Shown in pieces: positions 57,185 through 64,000 of a DNA stretch of 64,000 bases; positions within the stretch are counted from its first letter, which is position 1, and every line of letters begins with the position of its first letter. Source of the stretch: Oscillospiraceae bacterium. Lineage in GTDB: Bacteria > Bacillota > Clostridia > Oscillospirales > Oscillospiraceae. The notes under the pieces are model-generated. The model searched no databases. It was given only the letters and a program-made list of their open reading frames with translations, and had not been told where the DNA came from. The stretch is from contig JABLYK010000007.1 in NCBI GenBank assembly GCA_018265835.1, positions 1 to 64,000 on the forward strand, read 5' to 3'. The position numbers were made by a program, and so were the translations under genes.

Positions 57185-58264
57185 TTATTCCGTGATGTGA
57201 ATGTGGAAGCAATCCACTTCCGTGTCCGGACAATCGACGCCGGTGGCCATCATGCGGATGGTCATGGCGTGGTGCTCCTTTGCGGGAGGCAAGATGATGC
57301 CGGAGGGGTAATCCGCGCCGGCGCCAAAATACAGCGGGATGCGGGTGTTGTACACAAATCCGTCGTTGGGCCGGGGATCGCCGCAGGGGACGTCGTCCAG
57401 CGTGAACTTGTAATACATATGCGCGGTGTTCAGCAAATCGTTATTGTCCAGATTGAAGCGCACCAAAGAGCCCTCTTTGGCCGTGACCTCCACGGTCTGG
57501 CCGCCAACGGCAGGATATGCCACAATGTTCTGACCCAGCGTACCGCCCAGAGGGCCGACGTACAGGATGTTGTGAAGCTTCCGCTCCTGCGGCAGATATT
57601 CAATGGTGATGCCCGCGCCGCCGTCCACGAAGTTCACGAACCACGCTTCGTTCATATCGTTCCAGTTCCGCTGGCCCACAACGAAAATAACCGCGTAATC
57701 CGCCGGCGAGCTGCCGGTGCGGAGCAGGCCCATGTCCAGAGCCTCTCCCCTGGCATCCGCCGGATTCATACCGCTCAGAATCTGCTCGGAGGTGAGCAGC
57801 GGATAGTGGAACCGCCCGCCGGGGCAAATCTGACTGCCCCGTACCCGGCTGAGCTTGCTGCCGGAGTGCACGATGACAGCGGCCTCCGGCGCCATGGCGC
57901 CGAGGTCAAACACGCCGCTCCCGTAGAGCGTGTCCGTGATGGCCTGCAGGGAGAGAAACCGGCCGGTTTCCGAGCGGTAGCCGAAGAAATCGTTTTTGGC
58001 GGAGTAGGTTTTTTCCGGCGCGTTGTCGAACAGGCGATACAGGGCGTCGTAAGAAATGACCGGGGGTGCAAAGCCATCGCCCTGACGCACGCCGGTACCG
58101 TAGACACACAGGCACAGCACATCGTCTCCCGCCCGGGCCGGCGTGGGGCTGCCGGCGGTGAGGGTGGGCGCCGGGGCAGATGTAAGCACCTTGTCCACAC
58201 CGCCGCCCAGCGCCAGCGTCTTGATGGGCAAGTCGTAATCCGGAGTTTTTAAGAGATCAGACAT
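57185..58264 (-). CDS. Protein of unknown function
   Basis: A 359-residue soluble protein that I do not recognise. It has no signal peptide and no membrane helix. Predicted features are beta-rich, with glycine/proline turns. Notable stretches are GDDVLCLCVYGTGVRQGDG (about 47-65), VVGQRNWNDMNEAWFVNFVDGG (about 205-226), YLPQERKLHNILYVGPLGG, and a C-terminal DVPCGDPRPNDGFVYNTRIP followed by histidines in KEHHAMTIR and CFHIHITE. It could be an enzyme or binding protein of the surrounding catabolic region. AGGAGG lies before the ATG. The LuxR-type gene lies just upstream on the same strand (115 bp). Confidence 0.7.
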   Translation of the reverse strand: MSDLLKTPDYDLPIKTLALGGGVDKVLTSAPAPTLTAGSPTPARAGDDVLCLCVYGTGVRQGDGFAPPVISYDALYRLFDNAPEKTYSAKNDFFGYRSETGRFLSLQAITDTLYGSGVFDLGAMAPEAAVIVHSGSKLSRVRGSQICPGGRFHYPLLTSEQILSGMNPADARGEALDMGLLRTGSSPADYAVIFVVGQRNWNDMNEAWFVNFVDGGAGITIEYLPQERKLHNILYVGPLGGTLGQNIVAYPAVGGQTVEVTAKEGSLVRFNLDNNDLLNTAHMYYKFTLDDVPCGDPRPNDGFVYNTRIPLYFGAGADYPSGIILPPAKEHHAMTIRMMATGVDCPDTEVDCFHIHITE

Positions 58265-58378
58265 TATGAAACCTCCTGAAAAATTTGATAAAATCAGTCA
58301 ATACCTCAGTTTGACAATATTCTATCGGATTTTTCAGGAGGTTCCTATTACCTGAGCGCGTTATTTTTTTGGTAAAAC

Positions 58379-59530
58379 TTATCCTTCCCGCTCTAATTTA
58401 TAGAGCTTGTCCAGCAGCTCTACCCGGCTTTTCACGTTTACCTTGCGGAAGATGTTGGAGATGTGGATTTTTACCGTGTTCACGCTGATGAACATTTTCT
58501 CCGCGATTTCCTGATTGCTCAGGCCAATGGTAATGTAGTCAATCATCTGGCACTCCCGGTTGGTCAGGCCCAGCCGTTTCAGCGTAGCGTCGGAAATGGG
58601 GGTGTTCGTGTCGAACTCTTTGTCGCACACGATATACACGCAGGTGGTCATATCGCGGTAGTGGATGCCGTTATCTCCATTCTGAAACAGGTGCTGCGGG
58701 CCTTCCATGAGATTGCCCATATGCGTCAGACTTTTTCCGGGGTTGCTCAAAGACAGCACGCTGAACAGAAACCGTTTAATGCGGATGGGCTTGCTGGAAC
58801 CGAAGTTCAAAATGTTGTGCTGGTTCAGCTTGTAAATCTCATTGACGTAGAACGCGTTATAGAACCGGGGATCGGAAAAGCCCAGTTCCTTCAAATATTC
58901 CTTGGCCAAGTCGTTGACGAAGGTAACATTGGTGAGATTCTCGATAATCATGATCCCCAGCGGGAAATAGTTGGTGCAGCTCAGGAGCATTTTCGCCTCG
59001 TTTTTCAGGTTCCAGATCTTCACGTAATTGTCTTCCGTGATGGCCAGAGATTCAGAAATGAGGCGAATCTCCTCGATATTATCCTCAGAGAACGGTGCAT
59101 TTTCCGCGAACAGTACGATATAGGCAATATATCCGTCCGAAGTCGGCGGTTTTAAGAACAGGACCATGCAATCCGCCAGTCCCTGCGGTTTCAGCACATT
59201 TTTAAAAATGTCACGTTTCTTGTAGCCGTTGGTCTGACTGAATACCCACAGATCCGCAGAGTGATCGTAAGGGGAATACGGCGCCCAGATTTCGCTCATA
59301 AAATCCTGCACGAAGCGCATATCCACACCGTGGGTGGTGATATTGGGCGCAAAGCTGCGCTCCCCCACGTTCCCGGTAAAGCCCATGAGAGATTTGCTGT
59401 AGCCCAAATTCTTATCCAACAGCTGCAAAATGCGCTGGGTTCCCAGCTCATCGTAAGGCTCGTTGAGATAAATGGTCAGTAAATCGCTTTGCAGCTTGAG
59501 CAGCCGTTGATATTCCCGCTCGCCTATCAT
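58379..59530 (-). CDS. LuxR-family (GerE-type HTH) transcriptional regulator
   Basis: A 383-residue regulator. The last 65 residues are a LuxR/GerE helix-turn-helix: LTNRECQMIDYITIGLSNQE, then AEKMFISVNTVKIHISNIF. The first 300 residues form a sensor region that looks like a GAF-like (about 25-170) plus PAS-like (about 190-300) pair; no receiver domain or transmembrane helix is seen. GGAGG precedes the ATG. It is divergent from the alcohol dehydrogenase and ene-reductase operon and convergent with nothing, so it probably activates that operon, the unknown gene downstream, or both. Confidence 0.9.
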   Translation of the reverse strand: MIGEREYQRLLKLQSDLLTIYLNEPYDELGTQRILQLLDKNLGYSKSLMGFTGNVGERSFAPNITTHGVDMRFVQDFMSEIWAPYSPYDHSADLWVFSQTNGYKKRDIFKNVLKPQGLADCMVLFLKPPTSDGYIAYIVLFAENAPFSEDNIEEIRLISESLAITEDNYVKIWNLKNEAKMLLSCTNYFPLGIMIIENLTNVTFVNDLAKEYLKELGFSDPRFYNAFYVNEIYKLNQHNILNFGSSKPIRIKRFLFSVLSLSNPGKSLTHMGNLMEGPQHLFQNGDNGIHYRDMTTCVYIVCDKEFDTNTPISDATLKRLGLTNRECQMIDYITIGLSNQEIAEKMFISVNTVKIHISNIFRKVNVKSRVELLDKLYKLEREG

Positions 59531-60017
59531 AGAAACGCCCTCCCATCCGTTCGCTTCTTTGTTCGTTTATTCGCAAACAAATAATACTTTTCATACCAGA
59601 CGCATCGTTTTTCAGTCCGTGCGGCGCAACGCCCTTATATGGAATTATACGGTCATGTGCAGCAATAATCAATGGTTTTCAATGCATTTTTCACTTTTGC
59701 ACAAATTTGACTCCCCAGAATCGTGCAGAGTCAACCAAGGGTTTTTCTTGTTTGAATTAAACATAAACATAATATTTGTATCATAAATAGATGCGGGTTT
59801 TCACCTCTGAAATTGCGCTTTCGTGAAGAAAATAGCAACTTTTTGGACGAATTCGGCGTTTCTGTATCAAAAAATAGTAGTTCCGGGTAATTGTTCGGCG
59901 GGAAAAGCCCCGATATGATTAAGCCAGAAAACGGTTTGGCTCCGCCATGCAGTGAATCAAGAATCTTGACGTCTCCGAGTTCGGAACGGAGACCATGCAG
60001 ACAGGAGGAACACCAGT
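59531..60017 (+). promoter_or_regulatory. Divergent control region, luxR / adh-ene reductase operon
   Basis: A 487-bp gap with no gene recognised. In the plus direction -35 TTGTTC (59891-59896), 17 bp, -10 TATGAT (59914-59919) predicts a start near 59926. The leader then holds two small hairpins: TCAAG/CTTGA (59957-59969) and GTCTCCG/CGGAGAC (59971-59993). The part nearer luxR (59560-59800) is AT-rich. Confidence 0.55.
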
Positions 60018-61208
60018 ATGAACAATTTCAGTTATTTTTCCACCGTGCGCACCATGTTCCATAACGACCTGCGGGAAGGACTCCAGCAGGCAAAAAACAT
60101 TCTGGGCGTGAACAAGGCCATGATTATGACAGACCCTGGCGTGGCAGCTCTGCCCATCTGGGAAGACATGCAGCAGGCCATGACGGACATCGGCTTTCCC
60201 TTCGAGACGTACACCGAAGTGAAGCCCAACCCCACCGACGTGACCATGACCAATGCGGCTGAGGTGCTGAAAGCCACCGACTGCGACGTGGTCATCGGCT
60301 TCGGCGGCGGCTCCGCCATCGACACCGCGAAGGCCGCAGCGCTGCTGCGCACCAACCCCGGCAAGCTTCAGGACTATTATGGCATGAACAAGGTGAAAAA
60401 CCAGCCCATGCCCCAGATCATGGTGACCACCACCGCCGGTTCCGGCGCGGAAGTGACCCAGTTCATTTCCATCGTGGACACTGCCGAGCAAACCAAGCAG
60501 CAGATTGGCTCTCCCATGTGCGTGTCCAACATCGCGCTGCTGTGCCCCGCGCTGCTGAAAGATTCCCCCAGAAGCGTCACCGCCGACGCCGGCTTCGACG
60601 CGCTGGCGCACTGCATGGAGGGCTTCATCGGGCGCAAGGCCAACCCCATCACCGACGCCATCGCCATCAAGGTGTTCAGCATGATTATGAACAGCCTTTT
60701 GAAGTTCGTCAACAACCCCAATGATACGGACGCGGCCTCCGATATGATTCTGGCGGCCCATATGTCCACCATGATTGCCAGCAACATCGGCACCGGCGAC
60801 GGGCACAACATCGGTCTGGCCATCGGCGGCCGCTTCAACATCCCCCACGGCACCACGCTGGCCGTCCTGCTGCCCCACGTGCTGGCGTTCAACGTCGAAG
60901 TCGCGGCGGCGAAGCTCTCGGAATGCGCCCGCGTCATGGGCATCGACACCAACGGCATGACCGAGCTTCAAGCGGCACAGGCCTGCGTCCTCGGCGTTCA
61001 GAAACTGCGCGACGATCTCCAGCTCCCCGACAATTTCAAGGATTACGGCATGACCATCACGGACGAGGATCTGGAGCGGATCGCGGACACCGCTGAGCAC
61101 AAGAACAAAGTGGGCGCCTCCGCCGGCTCCGCCCCGCGCAAGGGCACCCGGGAGGACTTCAAGCGCATCGCAGTAGATGCGTATCACGGAAAGAGAATCT
61201 GCTTCTGA
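60018..61208 (+). CDS. Iron-type alcohol dehydrogenase
   Basis: A 396-residue group III alcohol dehydrogenase, more distant from the two at 48-51 kb. GFGGGSAIDTAKAAA carries the NAD loop (about 94-108), TTTAGSGAEVTQF follows, and the metal ligands are DALAH, the histidine in GDGHNIG and the one in NIPHG. The motif set is that of the 4-hydroxybutyrate / lactaldehyde / 1,3-propanediol dehydrogenase range; the exact substrate cannot be read. AGGAGG precedes the ATG. It is first in an operon with the ene-reductase-like gene. Confidence 0.93.
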   Translation: MNNFSYFSTVRTMFHNDLREGLQQAKNILGVNKAMIMTDPGVAALPIWEDMQQAMTDIGFPFETYTEVKPNPTDVTMTNAAEVLKATDCDVVIGFGGGSAIDTAKAAALLRTNPGKLQDYYGMNKVKNQPMPQIMVTTTAGSGAEVTQFISIVDTAEQTKQQIGSPMCVSNIALLCPALLKDSPRSVTADAGFDALAHCMEGFIGRKANPITDAIAIKVFSMIMNSLLKFVNNPNDTDAASDMILAAHMSTMIASNIGTGDGHNIGLAIGGRFNIPHGTTLAVLLPHVLAFNVEVAAAKLSECARVMGIDTNGMTELQAAQACVLGVQKLRDDLQLPDNFKDYGMTITDEDLERIADTAEHKNKVGASAGSAPRKGTREDFKRIAVDAYHGKRICF

Positions 61209-61242
61209 TTTTACACAGGATTTAGAATAAAGGAGAACCGAT

Positions 61243-63264
61243 ATGTACGACAGAATCTTTACCAAAGGAAAAATCGGCGGGTGCGAAATTCGCAACCGCG
61301 TCATCCTGTCCCCGATGGACGACACCTTAGGTCAGGCCAGCGGTGAAATTTCCCCGCGAGCCATTGAGTATTACGCAAACAAGGCAAAAGGCGGCTGCGG
61401 TCTGGTCATCGTAGGCTACATTGCGGTAGTCGGCCCCGAGCTGGGCGGTATCGCCATGAGCGGCGAGACGCATCTGCGCACCCTGAACGACCGCCGCGCC
61501 ATGAGCATCCTGGCAGAGCGTGTTCACGAGTACGGCGGCAAAGTGTTCTGTCAGCTGAACCACCCCGGCCGCAAGACCGCGCCGGAGTATAACGAAGGCC
61601 ACAGCCCCGTGTCCGCCACCGCTCTGCCCTCCAAAATGGTAGGCAAAACGGCTCCCTGCCACGAGCTGACGGTGGACGAGATCCACCAGATCGAGGAGGG
61701 CTTTGCAAACGGCGCGGAGCACGCATGGAAAGCCGGCTGCGACGGTGTTGAGATCCACTGCGGTCACTTCTATCTGATGAGCCAGTTCATCAGCCCGATT
61801 CGCAACGAGCGTACCGACGAATACGGCGGCTCCATGGAAAACCGCTGCCGCATCGTGGTGGAAACCATCCAGAAGATCCGCGAGCGCGTGCCCGCGAACT
61901 TCCCGGTTACCTGCCGCATTCATCTGTTCGACGGCGAGGGCTACGAGGGTGAGAACACGGTTGAGGATATGATCGAGGTTGCAAAATATCTTGAGGCCAA
62001 CGGCGTAGACGCGTTCAACACCACCATTGGCTCCGTGGATCGCACCGGCTCCCCCGAAATGAAGGCCGGCTGGAGAAACCCCTACTACAAGAAGTTCAAG
62101 GAAGCGCTCCACGTTCCCATCTACGGCCCGAACGAGGTCAAGACCCCCGAAGAGGCAGAGCAGTTTCTCGAAGAAGGCGTGTATGACTTTGTGGTCATGG
62201 GCCGTCAGCAGAGCGCCGATCCCGAGTGGTGCAACAAGGCCAAGGCCGGTCACCCGGAGGACATCCGCCCCTGCATTTCCTGCAACTACTGCCTGTACCG
62301 GGTCACTGCCGAGGATGCGCAGATTCGCTGCGCCGTCAATCCTCTGCTGGGTCGTGAGATCGACAATCTTCAGCCCCTGAAGCCCGGCGAAGGCACCGTC
62401 ATTGTCATCGGCGCCGGCCCCGCGGGCATTCAGGCCTCCCTGACGCTTACCGAGCGCGGCTACAACGTCAAGCTCTACGACAAACGTCCGGAGCTCTGCG
62501 GCAGCCTGAATCTGGCCAACAAAGCCCCCAACAAGTTCCGCATGGACAATCTTGTGCGCTATTACACCCATCAGGTGCAGAAGAACCCCAAGATTGAGGT
62601 TCATCTGAACACCGATGTTACCCCCGCTATGCTGGATCAGTTCCAGCAGGAAAACCCCTACGCAGTCATTTTGGCCAGCGGCGGCCAGCCCATCGTGCCC
62701 CGCGCCATCCCCGGCATTGAGAAAGGTATTTCCTCCTTTGACGTGCTGAACGGCAAAGTGAAGATGACCGGCAAGAAAGTCGCCGTGATCGGCGGCGGCA
62801 TGACCGGTCTGGAAACGGCCGAGCGTCTGGCAGAGGACGGCAATCAGGTCGTTGTCGTGGAAATGATGCCCATCGTCGGCAACGGAATTTTCTACTACAA
62901 CGTGGTCAAGACCCAGATGTTCCTGGAAGAGCGCGGCGCGGAGATCAAGACCAGCACCGCCCTGAAAGAAGTGAAGGACGGCACCATCGTCGTCGAGCCC
63001 TACCACGGCAAGTTCATCAGCGCCAGCCTGAAGGGCATGCGGAACATCAACGGCTTTATCGACGTGAAAGACGTCGCCGAAGAAGGCCCCTATGAGATTC
63101 CCGTGGACGCGACGGTCCTGTCCCTGGGAATCCGCCCCGACCTGAGCTTCCTGGACGAACTGGAACGCCGGTTCGAGCGCGTCGTGCACATTGGCGACTG
63201 CACCAACCCCGGCCGCATTGGCGACGCCACCAGCTCCGCCTATCTGGCTGTCAAGAATCTGTAA
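61243..63264 (+). CDS. NADH:flavin oxidoreductase / dienoyl-CoA reductase-type protein
   Basis: A 673-residue enzyme of the Old Yellow Enzyme superfamily, long form. An FMN TIM-barrel (about 1-340) is followed by the Fe-S cluster region CISCNYCLYR...RCAVNP (about 346-367, four cysteines), then a two-nucleotide flavoprotein half with GAGPAGIQASLTL (about 390) and GGGMTGLETAERL (about 520), for FAD and NADH. This layout is that of 2,4-dienoyl-CoA reductase, enoate reductase and BaiCD/BaiH-type enzymes, which reduce activated C=C bonds. AAGGAG precedes the ATG, 34 bp after the alcohol dehydrogenase gene. Confidence 0.94.
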   Translation: MYDRIFTKGKIGGCEIRNRVILSPMDDTLGQASGEISPRAIEYYANKAKGGCGLVIVGYIAVVGPELGGIAMSGETHLRTLNDRRAMSILAERVHEYGGKVFCQLNHPGRKTAPEYNEGHSPVSATALPSKMVGKTAPCHELTVDEIHQIEEGFANGAEHAWKAGCDGVEIHCGHFYLMSQFISPIRNERTDEYGGSMENRCRIVVETIQKIRERVPANFPVTCRIHLFDGEGYEGENTVEDMIEVAKYLEANGVDAFNTTIGSVDRTGSPEMKAGWRNPYYKKFKEALHVPIYGPNEVKTPEEAEQFLEEGVYDFVVMGRQQSADPEWCNKAKAGHPEDIRPCISCNYCLYRVTAEDAQIRCAVNPLLGREIDNLQPLKPGEGTVIVIGAGPAGIQASLTLTERGYNVKLYDKRPELCGSLNLANKAPNKFRMDNLVRYYTHQVQKNPKIEVHLNTDVTPAMLDQFQQENPYAVILASGGQPIVPRAIPGIEKGISSFDVLNGKVKMTGKKVAVIGGGMTGLETAERLAEDGNQVVVVEMMPIVGNGIFYYNVVKTQMFLEERGAEIKTSTALKEVKDGTIVVEPYHGKFISASLKGMRNINGFIDVKDVAEEGPYEIPVDATVLSLGIRPDLSFLDELERRFERVVHIGDCTNPGRIGDATSSAYLAVKNL

Positions 63265-63304
63265 TCCCATCCCACGAAACGTTTCCCGCTCCTTTCTTTT
63301 TATG

Positions 63305-63336
63305 CAATGGACGCCCGGCTTGCCGAGCGTCCATTG
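63305..63336 (+). terminator. Hairpin after the ene-reductase gene
   Basis: CAATGGACGC/GCGTCCATTG with a 12-base loop. No T-run follows in the plus direction, so termination is doubtful. Confidence 0.45.
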
Positions 63337-63407
63337 TGCGTGGTTCCGCCGGCTTGCAAAATTATTTCCGGTGTGATACGCTGCTTTACAAATTTGGAGG
63401 CCTTTGA

Positions 63408-64000
63408 ATGACAACGGTAACACAGTCCGGACTGCTTGCCCGGCTCATCGAGCCGAAACAGCAGATTCCGGAAGAACGCAAGCGCTTTTCCAACGCGGAT
63501 TTGCGCGCGCTGATTGTGCCAATCATCATCGAGCAGTTTCTGGTGATGCTCGTAGGCATCGCAGACACGCTCATGATTACCTACGCCGGAGAATCGGCGG
63601 TGTCCGCAGTTTCCCTGGTCAATCAGCTGAACAATGTATTCATCATGATTTTCACGGCGCTGGCCTCCGGCGGCGCGGTCATCGCCAGCCAATATCTCGG
63701 CAGCCGGGATCCCGAAAACGGCAGCCTTGCCGCCGGGCAGCTGGTGATGCTCACTGCGCTGGTTTCCGTGGTGATGACGGCCATTCTCCTGCTTTGGGGC
63801 CGACCGATTTTTGATTTGCTGTTCGGTCAGGTGGAGCAGGACGTTTTGGACGACGGCATGGTCTATCTGCGCATTTCCGCATACTCGTTCCTGTTCATTG
63901 CCATTTACAATGGCTGCGCAGGCATTTTCCGCACCATCGGCAAAACAAAAATCCTGCTGTATGTATCCATTCTCATGAACCTGATCAATGTAGTGGGCAA
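63408..64000 (+). CDS. MATE-family efflux transporter (5' part)
   Basis: The first 197 residues of a multidrug and toxin extrusion (MATE/NorM-like) transporter; the gene runs off the window. After a charged N-terminus, membrane helices begin with LRALIVPIIIEQFLVMLVGIADTLMI, the family's first signature, followed by SAVSLVNQLNNVFIMIF and GGAVIASQYLG. GGAGG precedes the ATG. A possible promoter (TTGCAA, 17 bp, TACGCT) lies at 63354-63382, so it may be separate from the ene-reductase operon. The exported compound is unknown. Confidence 0.9.
   Translation, partial: MTTVTQSGLLARLIEPKQQIPEERKRFSNADLRALIVPIIIEQFLVMLVGIADTLMITYAGESAVSAVSLVNQLNNVFIMIFTALASGGAVIASQYLGSRDPENGSLAAGQLVMLTALVSVVMTAILLLWGRPIFDLLFGQVEQDVLDDGMVYLRISAYSFLFIAIYNGCAGIFRTIGKTKILLYVSILMNLINVVG

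Noticed and set aside
59559..59786. 75-codon frame in the luxR/adh gap
   Set aside because: AT-rich intergenic composition, no binding site, no recognised motif.
61327..63423. 698-codon minus-strand frame opposite the ene-reductase gene
   Set aside because: Shadow of a clearly conserved enzyme; no motifs of its own.

Overview
The window reads as chromosome from a GC-rich anaerobic Gram-positive, most likely a gut member of the Clostridia (Oscillospiraceae/Ruminococcaceae type). Supporting signs are AGGAGG-type ribosome binding sites, sigma-A promoters with 17-bp spacers, three proteins with S-layer homology (SLH) repeats, ECF-type S components (BioY, QueT), Feo iron uptake, a flavodiiron protein with rubredoxins, and several iron-dependent alcohol dehydrogenases. 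This placement is inference. No rRNA, tRNA, phage, transposase or CRISPR array was recognised. Most long opposite-strand reading frames are GC-driven shadows and were left out.

Layout. 0-4 kb: YugP-type zinc peptidase, an unidentified small RNA, a LysR regulator, and the divergent pair birA/bioY sharing a BirA operator. 4.1-12.7 kb: an eight-gene aromatic amino acid operon (aminotransferase, pheA, aroB, aroE-aroK fusion, aroQ, aroA, tyrA, DAHP synthase). It is preceded by a short Phe/Tyr-rich leader peptide and a terminator, which looks like a translation-coupled attenuator. A structured repeat of about 120 bp lies at both ends of the 0-12.8 kb block. 12.9-18.8 kb: AgcS symporter, DUF2461 protein, a three-gene flavodoxin operon opposite a MerR regulator with a MerR-type 19-bp-spacer promoter, and a nucleotidyltransferase. 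19-30 kb: SLH amidase, PP2C phosphatase, MMPL transporter with a YhgE-like partner and TetR regulator, a D-cysteine desulfhydrase-like enzyme, and an SLH protein whose helical repeats appear to sit inside an Ig-like domain. 30-33.4 kb: Crp/Fnr regulator, thioredoxin and a multidomain flavodiiron protein (oxygen/NO/redox defence). 33.4-36 kb: TPP riboswitch and thiamine salvage genes. 36-42.7 kb: SGNH hydrolase, LytTR/DUF3021 pair, queT with a preQ1 riboswitch, queH, deoxycytidylate deaminase, SLH lipase and a second flavodoxin lipoprotein. 42.8-48.4 kb: feoA-feoB-FeoB-associated protein, pyruvate kinase and an SseB-domain gene with a possible leader switch.

48.4-63.3 kb looks like a regulated catabolic region: three iron-type alcohol dehydrogenases, two paralogous OFA-type MFS carriers, an SMP-30-like beta-propeller, a metallo-beta-lactamase-fold hydrolase, an Old Yellow Enzyme/dienoyl-CoA reductase-type protein, a regulator with two TetR modules in one chain, a LuxR-type regulator, and one protein of 359 residues that I do not recognise. 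The substrate is unknown, and this region is the best candidate for an undescribed pathway. A MATE transporter runs off the right edge.
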